A DNA stretch of 47,089 bases, taken from positions 1 through 47,089 of IMG/VR virus record IMGVR_UViG_3300030329_005851. One strand, written 5' to 3'. The notes under the pieces were generated by a model. That model had not been told where the DNA came from. It worked only from the letters and a program-made list of their open reading frames with translations, and did not search any database. The translations under genes were made by a program, and so were the position numbers. Position 1 is the stretch's first letter. Each line of letters opens with the position of its first letter. Shown one piece after another: positions 12,001-17,283 of the stretch. The DNA comes from a virus.

Positions 12001-13174
12001 TTCTTTCCACTCCTGGGCCCGCAGTCAACTCTCCTATGGCTGCACTCATTTCCTTTACGCTCATGGCGGTCTGATGGGCCATGGCCGCAATTGTTTTATT
12101 GTATTCTTCATTTCTTCGAGTGGCTTGGTCTGTAGTGTTGTTGGCCGTTGATAATGCCCTGTTGTAAATTCCGTACTGTCCCGCCATATCCGTCACCAAG
12201 GCTTTTAAGTTATTTACCTGCCTTACCCCTGCAACCTGTTCTGCGGTATAGGCCCTCTGTTGGTCCGTAAGCGATTGATACGCTTTGGCATAATCCCTAA
12301 GAATTGCCGTAGCCGACCTCAAGCTTCCATTTGCATTTTCTGTGGCGACCCCAATGTCCTCTAGTGCACTTCTGACGCTGGAACGCTGGAGCCTGGTAAA
12401 GATGGTTTTAAAAGCATTGCCAATAACCGCCCCACCTCGTGCTGTTTGCTGCTGTACTGAAGTTACAATAGCCAGCAGCTCATTAAATTCAACCTTCGCG
12501 GCTTGAGCTGATGCCCCTGATCGACTAATAGCATCCGCAAGATCTCGTGAGCTCACCGCAAAAGCCGCGTCCACGTTAGCGAGGCGGTTTACAATGTCCG
12601 TACTCCCCAGGGCTTCTTTATTAAAACCATTAATTGCGGCAGTCAAATACTTAACCGAATCCGTGGCTGCCAATCCTGATAGACGAGTTAAAACCATGGC
12701 GTCATTTAAGCGCTTTAAGGTCTCGGCTGCCGTTAAGCCCTGTCGAGAGAATTCAGTAGCCGCATCACTAACTTCACTAAATGCTTGCCCTGTATTCCTA
12801 GCAACATCAAAAAGATCGCTCCCAAACTTTTGTAGATTACTACTCGTTAATTTAAAAATACTATTTAATTCAGTCAGGTTTTTGTTTAGTTCTATACTAT
12901 CTTTTACTAAAGCCTTAAATGCATTACCTACTGAATTGATTACTCCCACTGCAGCGCCAAACGCAAAAACACGAGCGGCAGATGCATCTAGGGATTTCTG
13001 GAACTCACTCATCTGACCCGTGATGCGTCCCAGAGGCATGGCAAAACCCTTGGGGTCGAGGGTTAGTTTCATAGGACGACGCGACAAAGTACGCTGGGCC
13101 GCATTCGCATCATTAATAATGCTCTGCGACAGCCCAACCTGCCTTACCCGCATTGTTATATCATCACGTGCCAT
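1..13174 (-). CDS. Giant mosaic tail tape measure protein (C-terminus outside window)
   Basis: One uninterrupted minus-strand frame of at least 4,391 codons from ATG at 13174 to the left edge, preceded by an AAGGA ribosome site. Residues about 50-270 resemble the TP901/PhageMin_Tail tape measure domain. Hydrophobic segments lie near residues 415-445 and 1690-1730, and long helical stretches fill about 1750-3100. Inserts include two related nuclease-like modules (FEAA near 800, FETA near 1080), a P-loop GPSGAGKT near 1232-1239, and a lytic transglycosylase-like segment with HVESDY (Glu about 3264) followed by GVFQFT. About eleven F-[IV]-P-N-F motifs separate these modules. Position just after two chaperone-like genes supports tape measure function: setting tail length and delivering wall-cleaving activity at infection. 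The tape measure call is firm. The kinase and nuclease labels are inferences from motifs. Confidence 0.9.
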   Translation of the reverse strand, partial: MARDDITMRVRQVGLSQSIINDANAAQRTLSRRPMKLTLDPKGFAMPLGRITGQMSEFQKSLDASAARVFAFGAAVGVINSVGNAFKALVKDSIELNKNLTELNSIFKLTSSNLQKFGSDLFDVARNTGQAFSEVSDAATEFSRQGLTAAETLKRLNDAMVLTRLSGLAATDSVKYLTAAINGFNKEALGSTDIVNRLANVDAAFAVSSRDLADAISRSGASAQAAKVEFNELLAIVTSVQQQTARGGAVIGNAFKTIFTRLQRSSVRSALEDIGVATENANGSLRSATAILRDYAKAYQSLTDQQRAYTAEQVAGVRQVNNLKALVTDMAGQYGIYNRALSTANNTTDQATRRNEEYNKTIAAMAHQTAMSVKEMSAAIGELTAGPGVERILGMIQSIADFFNKVLDPQEGNKLAQGFMKGIGAYIAGPGLILIGGAFLKLFTIMGKLGADAVKSIFAVNTETQRRRALEEAILQLLIKEENAMNKLQAAGVTQAQKEKIVLDLLRQQTAERQRQASFLASLSGLPGLKGVAVSKEGHVVGKTKRAASALKPRADGHVPNFSKLAKSMEVLQGVTLGAPKGIQAKDGRDAGGRYVYNTGEVKHSAKDLAHMGLNSKGRDMILPTYGAAKQENLKKLGGKLGMSSAVAEEIFMSASGFIPNFRKAPPREMTFTKGKGIVSGKQKGAQRVGSFAPNVGAVVSQAPKGMGHAFTAKGRVGLTNKVTKSLLGIGDYKGNYYADFSFPVGGLRQADFRAQLKKHFQFEEFVASLGFGAGNKPKMVHTNLESAMDKVGRNQGLGRIFEAAILQGLRMSDLPEEGTWDIPNWRAAKGKYTLGLPAKTKDVDVKYNIMESKGNKTVSTMFQKALTTRPYMKNMIAAKIRNHEGHTVSKRRATGFIPNFAAPPILTPRRMTNAQIEELSARQLSNMGGKLSQSPAGFNPSSSDFAYARKLVGQKKAEKIAGSIASAKNTKRLEAQRIIFGLTSPQTASVIAPTPGLRGIQQGEHDVPGFGKIKMGYRMFGYDKSGPAAQQMGNIESSVRNWSKNKATALSNLMTPGKHLFQKFASEGGISGAVGSIFETAVQMALRLPAFKKETGSFDYARGTGQVSHLKKGGLFPGLTGDWIDASINPTDKPHMFKKIFNSIVVGGGYFKKGKGGKFVTTGKKMPTIPSKGKGGRFGAGRPFTLADGFVPNFATWVWDSDVFSGSGKKPYPNALNKLLESGKPIDVAIGPSGAGKTYWGANKFGMDRFIKSDADLMQALKAGSGDRIMALSAMGETKAGGLSPMSKKLLEASMRTGGTREYLYKSNMQLLANRNMRLSGGAHSLDPRSTKQLAGVKRAPLNQFAFLSKLRKQYGVKIRKLNEGLIPNFAASIAAPNPFSAAGGGTPFRLPPGFSFSKPGWKDTLKKLPKNVLEKLKNLKDLSGLELVKLLQKYPALQKIDLNKIDDIVMPFFGGGFVPNFSTNIYDEIETAIDTERALSGAAAVGFDERLKATGSYGFGVYDPAKQGTLSNAINQHLGGGESLREAISNSALSQEAMTSGFATMGLSASGMIPNFAMSKQERKIQNRINEANAQLKRTDLSEGGRTHWEKQLAAGKKDMRKLIERKRKPSRRGGSTPQPTPSVTVPSATPGAAPETVGAGDPRAMERDAREQRKEMKKEQRAARAQMGGMAVSFLAPMIAEQIEVSNQETGAVKGGLQGLGMGALAPMMLGLNPVTIGIAAVVTGVMAWKGALEGAKESVEGITKDLDDENNKRRQLINSTDAYVQTQAKLNDAFRTGDLKNQLKLQQELAESFNNIIDPDVRAQIVGAAGDMEALGKVVANMGKTAEKREAISHVIKTAATLDEENENWMGGRGDGWGDRIGSEDLQGMGNELSRSVELTRDQIRAAYSQLAGGTMSDVRKVLLNTFKLTSKDVSRLTEALDFNELRTVVKTALNTEGSILQSTAKMNLAISGITTVVQNLAGELERAANSMNKNMGLVQESFKRMGKTLTTMRKASLGSARVQGSMTKNEATDSLMRFQEQLINKQSQLDTEKVLRDLLVETREMNAGSNVRERYDSVIAAMTENPMGFHGEAIKAILVRSDEQLKQMSTTLEDQTDAEKDTLFELQKINLNTQLSLIELRAQNLSQKKSEEVQRFASARQPFTVEEITSVIRNLFKEQTPSGTKIGPESEAEFFTRLQKADKTIKEKLGVETQNLISPYFRESLEKGGQFQDLFNVINFGKEMDMWTAAANERHDRKAQIDPTELFGGGAARVYAQNELLGPTSKGGMGWGLVFDALKEGKAVPPAGISIDEHLRHRNPLSGRTNYEEIRSVFLKSGMIKREREGEAGFEANLEIMIRRFLSMAENQYISKLSPEDRKKRIIEGERNVLERAIRQLKDEKKLDVKAISDLFGGKVKSTGEIIDTDESTLKMIKGIISGMSTVSTPELKELRDISSHTSTMAGLMSTFLGIADRQKAVAELQKQSQAARTTVQNNQALVQQEEARKMQALATGTMRAGVSRYEPAELYGDAVYGVVRAKRQQEKGMTPEHEQYAKGVYLVDTSGFDEGERILSPRERRILEKGVGAAPLSHPLGGLALGGVGPRAESMRSGEWIDRKQDPQDWFQKGGEFGRGDYMTAALLEGQLGPLFRPRKDLDGGSFFRLSEDEEGVFYGEKTQKQFSKGENVRATREHILQVAKEQRIPNAQQAVDLLLGEIKSPEEAKKRDPRTLVQNLARETETRGGMSVVATDFVKNLYQKTGKSFPTDPDEQKNVVKDFTTKLLKETLAAVLEEGVDQTRRFGHYGGDITQEKTEKTKADQRKAGIFALGDIPLDTPKFWQRAGEYMAGGDGQESDLPTALYPFVPKGGDVEAAIAPLIQLLQDLEGEDITQPIAEDFARWSKTLEVAQHISPQLGTTTTGPGRKASREAVRTFAGEVNQTLMSGGPQGQALGEPINIDNLLSSLDNKTGAAFQETASLLIMLLEKVKTTAINLEDPAEVKAQTKAQEDTLLKARMPAIDAEQANMTKFQNEVTTLRQEITDLAAQKGLTVPQNLTDVTAMTNFPKGGEIREKISQLIKASAGYSKSKVTMDKLRFDLVADVQAIRKSGDKMRESLAATSAILNDLPKDALSIAAALEKAAKILSGEIEPSKTPGAPKATGFIPNLAPDPVKRAMQTERAMGGAPQLDYDKRIGFAVIDKNNQSSIRDALSQHRSLGESPGQAIASSARYQGVANRGFVPNFQLTESTAVMNAMLGRLGVDNTPAAHRNMQRFLTRVGHVESDYRPNAQAGTTTASGVFQFTRGSAITAVNRMENLFEARGQTLPAWANDYRTRVRATAGNRDAYGRVAASLTDDQARALTLANFDQARGSDALLRPVIAGTNRGEDLYTRIHHTNPDAATQQRLTRGQFFGANPTSPGLQRALGSRRGFAAGFIPNFLAAKSSFVPNFAVVSGAEDTEAAKEWDEKLKKYLWADERSRNPKSSMTGGRSGAYEKAEKHWDLSDNIPELPTLAQEVLEDILKGSGWDAETQNKYRKKLEDRLAKPIRGVSLPSTHMRPQAAYAHSLDSLFFNRSRGSSFPKGDVKNELAHFISANILREDRHLPGFSKEGASGMRSATVELFREWYANEMSRWKRNDGTIDGESLMIQVEDLVLRERLYASKKGGELLTLGGRKDRDQRVISVFPEIMEEVAASFGHKLNWAKRGGFLGGQSWNPSRGSYKELSARQTELIKSKKYKAGWVDVGDGEGIDPHGSMKKYWESKGKKPPKWYTDNQRKRGFYQPPEESLSTIIDYITAQRDRGAALGVGGSVRGGSSGPTSAAALTPPPVAKGGKLQLFGPQAKTGPFQITPEKVAQWEKEWNALPTDQKKPEGFAWLQHVKKVLADRELEQAFAATRKGYTVEGERFLVGMMEGKSVLDDEGNEVGGAIGAAVASHQLKALRDRELFRRQGIWHREALAKYVGPEGKPTASTFTPKHLPNITNKQNLTGYAAVSAYMADQAHHWRNSGPLHDSIKKKRHDKAKKDLAESEERRKMAAEGRIREGDKRAIMFANQTLLDAGYTPEQLKGVGFDTDRFIRAMPREIDPKNPEYIEAKEEWLASARESNKRLGLGKLDEWRSARTFDEMWKNRGQTVRHGGAYDPDEAEKVRTITDRIAGEMQELRRKRAAVKSGRRMKGDTGPSEFDFLTEQVAQIQAQQTERRDRRKPIGYDRKKILSEWQLNTYGPKTKEVEEKVKSGEWKKDKDGVVWRFPLPPIKPVHKDPRQGLVAAGMSGSIAEAFRQGKRVIFPKEGDLESAANVAAWTAEFDALFEEQPLLISMGEEIEGLDRQIREAESDPDQSPLVADLGARRSELAAKYNRGQELLRLLDAAERQREKFIENQMGAVDEREILPMLRNVAVKSQTDEEGF
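2878..2940 (-). repeat. Double F-[IV]-P-N-F motif in tape measure
   Basis: Two motif copies, GFIPNF and SFVPNF, lie about 10 residues apart near residues 3413-3430. Other copies are at about 3500-3520, 3724-3745, 8500-8515, 8785-8800, 9061-9078, 9590-9605, 10472-10486, 11190-11204 and 11488-11502, with a degenerate FAPNV at about 11090-11104. They are usually preceded by a small residue plus Gly and followed by Ala. Confidence 0.8.
3180..3430 (-). other. Lytic transglycosylase-like domain inside the tape measure
   Basis: The minus-strand translation reads VGHVESDYRPNAQAG and then GVFQFTRGS. This is the catalytic-Glu plus G-[LV]-FQF pattern of SLT/lysozyme-like transglycosylases. A FVPNF motif lies just before it. 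Such domains in tape measures cut peptidoglycan locally during DNA entry. The Glu assignment comes from the motif only. Confidence 0.65.
9150..9600 (-). other. P-loop kinase-like domain inside the tape measure
   Basis: Between two F-[VL]-I/V-P-N-F motifs the translation contains a Walker A GPSGAGKT and, about 15 residues on, FIKSDADL. This resembles the layout of polynucleotide-kinase or zeta-toxin type P-loop kinases. A DSDVF stretch precedes it. No substrate can be inferred. Confidence 0.5.
9780..10900 (-). other. Two related nuclease-like modules inside the tape measure
   Basis: Two segments share the pattern G-x-IFE-[AT]-A followed by an acidic strand: GRIFEAAILQ then DVDVKY in one, GSIFETAVQM then GDWIDASI in the other. 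The E...D-x-D-x-K spacing suggests a restriction-endonuclease-like fold. The second copy lacks the obvious Lys. This is a weak inference from a few residues. Confidence 0.3.
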
Positions 13175-13190
13175 AATCCAATCCTTAGTT

Positions 13191-13200
13191 TTATATACAC
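13191..13200 (-). promoter_or_regulatory. GTGTATATAA motif, candidate late promoter
   Basis: Minus strand reads GTGTATATAA about 17 nt before the tape measure ATG. The same GTGTAT-type AT-rich box precedes five other gene starts at the late-module borders. No -35 box is seen. Confidence 0.35.
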
Positions 13201-13214
13201 CTAAGAGCGGGGTT

Positions 13215-14192
13215 TTACCCCAAATCCTTCATAGATAAATTACCACCCTTTTCTTTTGCTAGGTCAAATATACTTCGAGTGGTTCCATCCTTGATTCCCA
13301 TACTCTTGAGATCTTCCTCATTTGCGCCCACCATACTATAGCCGTCTGCCTCCTGAGCCTTCTGCCTACTATCCTGAGTTTTCTTTTGACTCTCTGCGAA
13401 ATCTAACAGCTTATCGGGGTCATCCGCTACATGATCAGGAATATCAGCAACGTTTTCAAAGATAGACTTAAACACCTTTCCGTAGTTCAGTAAGTTAACC
13501 TGATAATACGTGAGTTCTGAGATTGGATTTTTAAAAAAATGCGCAGGGTTGTCTCCAGCGAGATTATAGTAATTCACGAAAAAAGGAGCAATGGCTATTT
13601 TCTTAATATTCTCGGTGTCCAGCGGCCCCATGGCTTGGTTGTATATTCCCACTAGTTCATAAAGCTCCGATTTATCTAGTTCTTCAAACTCTTGTCGAGT
13701 AAAGAGGGGCTCGAGGCGCTCAGTGGAACAAAAGGCTAAAAATATACTATAATCATTAGAACGACCATCCGCAAATTTTTCACACGTATTTGTGAGCAAA
13801 CTCTCCCTGATCTTTATCTTTTCCGCCAACTCTTCCCGTGCCTCGTCAAGCTGTTTTGACAACTGTTCAACTTGACTGGGGATTATTAGATGCTTGCGGC
13901 TTTGCCTGAGTCCATCTACATACTGCTTCTGCTTCTCAATATCTTTTTCTTCTTTATCGGACCACGCCCCCTCTTCTATTAAGGTTTGTAAGGCTTCCTC
14001 TTCGCTTGGCAGTCCTTGCTTGGATGCCCGAGCGTAGATTTCGTCATATTTGTCCTGAATCTCAAACTGTTCTTCAATCCCAAAATGCTTTATATATATT
14101 TTGGTTTTTCCCCACTTGGCTATACTATAGCCTTTTACTATTTGCGCGTAGAGCTTATTTAATTGGCGCGCACTCTTTTCTTCAGCCGACAT
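13215..14192 (-). CDS. Probable tail assembly chaperone, downstream member
   Basis: 325 aa, ATG inside the end of the previous gene (11-bp overlap) and about 40 nt before the tape measure start. Predicted mainly helical and charged, with a coiled-coil-like stretch around residues 75-140. No family motif recognised. Two adjacent, translationally coupled genes directly before a tape measure are the usual place for gpG/gpGT-type chaperones that hold the tape measure before tube assembly. The overlap re-initiates at an ATG, so no frameshift is needed. Function rests on position. Confidence 0.5.
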   Translation of the reverse strand: MSAEEKSARQLNKLYAQIVKGYSIAKWGKTKIYIKHFGIEEQFEIQDKYDEIYARASKQGLPSEEEALQTLIEEGAWSDKEEKDIEKQKQYVDGLRQSRKHLIIPSQVEQLSKQLDEAREELAEKIKIRESLLTNTCEKFADGRSNDYSIFLAFCSTERLEPLFTRQEFEELDKSELYELVGIYNQAMGPLDTENIKKIAIAPFFVNYYNLAGDNPAHFFKNPISELTYYQVNLLNYGKVFKSIFENVADIPDHVADDPDKLLDFAESQKKTQDSRQKAQEADGYSMVGANEEDLKSMGIKDGTTRSIFDLAKEKGGNLSMKDLG

Positions 14193-15066
14193 CTTCGGCC
14201 GCCATCTCTTGATCCACTTCCTCTAAAAGGGAATCAAAATCTTCTTGAGTTTGCACGCCACTCATATACCAAATAGTTACCAACGAACTTAGCTTGTCAA
14301 TTGAGGCCCAATAAATTTCATCTTCGGCCTCCTCTAGTTCCTTGTATGATTCATATTTTTCCTCAAAGTTGTCCCCGCGAAATAAAGGCACCATATCAGC
14401 GTCCTCAGCTTCCCCCTTGCGGAAATGGGCAAGATGCATTAAATACCATGTAATAGTCTTGTTTCGGGCTTTAATGTCGGCAGTATGTTCGAACATGCTT
14501 GCCTGTACTGTTTCAAAGTCTGTAAGCTCTTTCCTGATTAACCCCAAATCTGCGACCGCTTGCTGCAACCTCTCCTTGTCTCCTTGGGTCATTTCTTCTT
14601 GAGTTTTTAGTCCATAGCGCTGGACCGATTGCTGTTTTTCATAAAGCTTTACATAGAGCTGTGCGTACCTTTCCTTTTCCTCTACATCTAGGGTTCCCCC
14701 TACGTCCACATGCTGCTTAGCCAGCATAGCTCTCGTAAGGAGTCCCATTTTGATAAACTTATTAAGCCAAATACTATAGAACATATCCCCATCTTCAAGC
14801 TGTGTGCGACTAGGTCTTTTGAGCACAATACGCACAGGAGTTTCTTCCTTACTGTCCCTCTGCTCGATAACTATCTTTTTTTCCTTAACGGTCTGCATTT
14901 CCTTAACGGCCACCTTTTCCATTTTGCCCGTTTCCTTATTCTTCCTGCGGCGTTCGACTTCTACTTCTTTTTCCACTTCCACTTCTTTTTCCACTTCCAC
15001 TTCTTTGGTGGTAGTCTCTTCGATAGAGATATTAAACGCGTATAGTTCCCTGTTCTTTTTTGCCAT
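14182..15066 (-). CDS. Probable tail assembly chaperone, upstream member
   Basis: 294 aa, preceded by a good GGGAAGG ribosome site. The N-terminal quarter is highly charged and carries an EVEVEK run repeated in tandem (residues about 15-40) followed by Lys/Glu-rich sequence. The rest looks helical and soluble, with a DxE-rich acidic C-terminus. It overlaps the next gene by 11 bp. Position between tail tube and tape measure suggests a chaperone for the tape measure. No homologous motif is visible. Confidence 0.5.
   Translation of the reverse strand: MAKKNRELYAFNISIEETTTKEVEVEKEVEVEKEVEVERRRKNKETGKMEKVAVKEMQTVKEKKIVIEQRDSKEETPVRIVLKRPSRTQLEDGDMFYSIWLNKFIKMGLLTRAMLAKQHVDVGGTLDVEEKERYAQLYVKLYEKQQSVQRYGLKTQEEMTQGDKERLQQAVADLGLIRKELTDFETVQASMFEHTADIKARNKTITWYLMHLAHFRKGEAEDADMVPLFRGDNFEEKYESYKELEEAEDEIYWASIDKLSSLVTIWYMSGVQTQEDFDSLLEEVDQEMAAEDVG
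14956..15011. repeat. 18-bp tandem repeat encoding EVEVEK units
   Basis: About three copies of an 18-bp unit (plus-strand CTTCTTTTTCCACTTCCA) inside the chaperone-like gene. They encode the reiterated EVEVEK segment, a likely slippage-expanded charged linker or coiled coil. Confidence 0.85.
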
Positions 15067-15091
15067 AGTAATTACCTTCCCTATAATACAA

Positions 15092-15388
15092 TTATAAATT
15101 TAAATTTATACTATAATTTTCCATATCCCCCAGAGTCTGTCGCACGCAATCATTTCCTGCATCCAGTATCTTTTTTCGGAGATACTCCATTTTGGCATCA
15201 TCAAGACAATTAGCCTGATCAACTACCTCTCCCTCGTCGGGAAATACCCTTTTGAGTTTAGCGAAAGAAGTTTGGTTCTCGTAGTATAAATCTTCAGTAA
15301 CCACTAAGAAAGCCTTATATAGGTTTACTATATTCCGATTGACCTGAAATTCCAGCAGATCCCTTGCGTCATCTATTCCGTGAGCCAT
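15092..15388 (-). CDS. Small tail-module protein of unknown function
   Basis: 98 aa, ATG preceded by AGGAC. No recognised domain; predicted helical, acidic in the middle, with two Cys. It lies between a tail-tube-like gene and the chaperone pair, in the same direction, so a tail assembly role is likely but unproven. Confidence 0.6.
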   Translation of the reverse strand: MAHGIDDARDLLEFQVNRNIVNLYKAFLVVTEDLYYENQTSFAKLKRVFPDEGEVVDQANCLDDAKMEYLRKKILDAGNDCVRQTLGDMENYSINLNL

Positions 15389-15433
15389 ATACCGTGTCCT
15401 ACTTATAGTAAGGACTGTTTTAAAAAAATTCCA

Positions 15434-16273
15434 TTAAGTCGCAATAGTTCTAGCGCTATACCAGTCAACCAAGGTAATATTGCCCCTCAATACATCCCCC
15501 TCGCTAACCTCGACATTGCGGTCTTGCACAAAGCCGTCGCAGGTTAACGCTTCATTTTCGAATTCTCCGCACAAGCCCCCTACGTTAAAGGTGAGATCAG
15601 CCTGCTTTGGGCAGATGCTTGTATAGTCTACATCTACGCCATCACAGGCGCTGGAGATGCATGACTGTAGGTTGTTCCCTTGAGCTGTAGCAGTCACTGT
15701 TTCATCCGAAAAATCAAGATGAATAGGAAAGGCACTATTGAGTTTGTAAATGCTAATAAGTGATCTACTCGCCTCCCAATTAAAATTAAAATATTCACTA
15801 CTGAGTCCTGCGGCAGAAGAGACTGCTGTTTTAGAGCCGTGACCAAGCTCCTTGTAGTTGTCGGGGGTTAAGGGGCCTTTTTCGGCTGCAGCCGCAATCC
15901 CATCGTTAGGACCTAAACAGCTATAAAAATTTCCGCCCGCACTACACTGCACAATTGAATTTGCTTCAGCACTAAAGTTTAGGGTGGTCATTACCGCCTT
16001 CGTATAGGAGTTTCCTCCAAATACTATTGTAATTTTACTGTCCCAATTTTTTCTAAAAGTATTCAGAAGGAGATTCATACCCTGGGTATAAGTAAAGTCT
16101 ACGTTCCACGTCCCCTCTATCGGCCCATTGGCGGCAACCGCTATCGCTCCATTATAGCCTAAGGAATTTACCCTTTGAAGAGGAATGGATTCCGACATGG
16201 TTGCGCTTGTTGCAAATATCTCCGTATCATCAATATCAATCGGAAGCTTCGTAAACCTTATAAAATCTGCCAT
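15434..16273 (-). CDS. Tail-tube-like structural protein (fourth, most diverged member)
   Basis: 279 aa, beta-rich composition, strong AAGGAG ribosome site 8 nt before ATG. The N-terminus (FTKLPIDIDDTEIFATSATM) and the pattern of short strands with Gly/Asn turns resemble phage tail tube proteins. It contains several Cys in the C-terminal half, as do its neighbours. Last of four consecutive tube-like genes; similarity to the other three is weak, so it may be a tube-capping or baseplate-proximal variant. A GTGTATATAT box lies upstream. Confidence 0.55.
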   Translation of the reverse strand: MADFIRFTKLPIDIDDTEIFATSATMSESIPLQRVNSLGYNGAIAVAANGPIEGTWNVDFTYTQGMNLLLNTFRKNWDSKITIVFGGNSYTKAVMTTLNFSAEANSIVQCSAGGNFYSCLGPNDGIAAAAEKGPLTPDNYKELGHGSKTAVSSAAGLSSEYFNFNWEASRSLISIYKLNSAFPIHLDFSDETVTATAQGNNLQSCISSACDGVDVDYTSICPKQADLTFNVGGLCGEFENEALTCDGFVQDRNVEVSEGDVLRGNITLVDWYSARTIAT

Positions 16274-16289
16274 AATAATCTCCTTATCA

Positions 16290-16299
16290 ATATATACAC
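16290..16299 (-). promoter_or_regulatory. GTGTATATAT motif, candidate late promoter
   Basis: Minus strand GTGTATATAT about 17 nt before the start of the 279-aa tail protein, followed by AAGGAG. Same motif family as upstream of the tape measure gene. Confidence 0.35.
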
Positions 16300-16318
16300 A
16301 AGTTTAATATAAAATTCG

Positions 16319-17200
16319 TCAGTTAATTAAATCTTTTATTCCCGTTACGCTTGTTGCGTATGCTCGATATTCAATGGTGGCTGTGAGGGCTTGGTCAATA
16401 CTCCCCACCTGATTATAGGAAATTAATCTAGCTTGGGGAGCCTTAAAGGTTCTTATACCACTCCCTAAGCCACAGGTGTTATTACAGTCATTTAATTTAA
16501 TCTCTAGATCCTGCCTCTGAGGTTGACAAATAAATTCCAAAAACTTTTTCCCCTTGTAATCATCTACCTCTAGATCAAACGTTATATCAATAGGAATAGG
16601 ATAATTAACAATGAAGTCCTGGGGACTCCACTCGTCTCCCATTTTATGCAAAGGAGTGCGCTCAATAATAATACTATAGCTATAAGCTTGCACTCTATTA
16701 CTTTCGTAACCGCTTACGTTAAGCGAAATATCGCCAGGCCGAGCAACGTAAACAGGATTGTCTTTGGCGACAGACCTTCCCGTGGGAACTCCTGCGGCCC
16801 CAATGTTTCCACCAAAAACGGTCATGCCGAAATCTAAAGTGGGCACTTGATTAATTGAACAAGCGGAGCTATAGCTATCGATAAAACCCCTATCAAAAGC
16901 AAAAGCTTTATTTTCATCATATATCAAATGACCACTCAGCCCAATTTTATCTTCCTTGAAAAAGCCCGTCAGGGGATCCTCGTTTGTCACAACAATTCGA
17001 TCCACATTAAAATTTGCCTCAAGGGTTCTCACCCCAGGATCTTCGTTTATTATGGCGCCCCCCTGCCCCAGAGCCCTCACGGGCTCTATTGGTAAATTAT
17101 ATGTACCTTCAGCGGACTGAACGCCCGCAAGCTCCATGCCAGAAATAAATACCCTTTGATCTGCGTAAATATTTCGGCCGTATTTACAATACCTTTCCAT
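16319..17200 (-). CDS. Tail-tube-like structural protein (third paralogue)
   Basis: 293 aa, beta-rich. Shares with the two genes upstream a block RPGDISLN, then RTPLHKMG, then PIPIDITFDLEV, FICQPQRQDLEIKLNDC. These align with RPGDVHMDFG, RTPIQRLG and DLICGNNKRDITINMKTC in the neighbour. This indicates tandem duplication and divergence of a tail-tube type fold. It lacks the N-terminal MARxR segment of the other two. Separated from the upstream gene by a strong terminator and a GTGTATTATA box, so it may be transcribed independently. Confidence 0.65.
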   Translation of the reverse strand: MERYCKYGRNIYADQRVFISGMELAGVQSAEGTYNLPIEPVRALGQGGAIINEDPGVRTLEANFNVDRIVVTNEDPLTGFFKEDKIGLSGHLIYDENKAFAFDRGFIDSYSSACSINQVPTLDFGMTVFGGNIGAAGVPTGRSVAKDNPVYVARPGDISLNVSGYESNRVQAYSYSIIIERTPLHKMGDEWSPQDFIVNYPIPIDITFDLEVDDYKGKKFLEFICQPQRQDLEIKLNDCNNTCGLGSGIRTFKAPQARLISYNQVGSIDQALTATIEYRAYATSVTGIKDLIN

Positions 17201-17210
17201 ACCTATTATA

Positions 17211-17223
17211 TTATATAATACAC
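17211..17223 (-). promoter_or_regulatory. GTGTATTATATAA motif, candidate late promoter
   Basis: Minus strand GTGTATTATATAA lies just downstream of the terminator and 11 nt before the ATG at 17200. It would restart transcription for the downstream tail genes. Confidence 0.4.
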
Positions 17224-17233
17224 TTTACACAAC

Positions 17234-17260
17234 AAAAAACCCGCGACAAGCGCGGGTTTC
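17234..17260 (-). terminator. Rho-independent terminator after major tail tube gene
   Basis: Stem CCCGCG / CGCGGG with a 5-nt loop, followed on the minus strand by TTTTTTG. It sits about 25 nt after the stop of the 442-aa tail gene. Confidence 0.85.
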
Positions 17261-17283
17261 TTGAAAGAAGCTTTAAGCTGCTC

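Noticed and set aside
14182-14192. Programmed frameshift between the two chaperone-like genes
   Set aside because: The overlap contains an ATG that starts the second gene, and no convincing slippery sequence was seen.
14710-15097. Plus-strand frames rich in Phe, His and Ser opposite the chaperone gene
   Set aside because: They are reverse translations of the EVEVEK tandem repeat and have no start signals.
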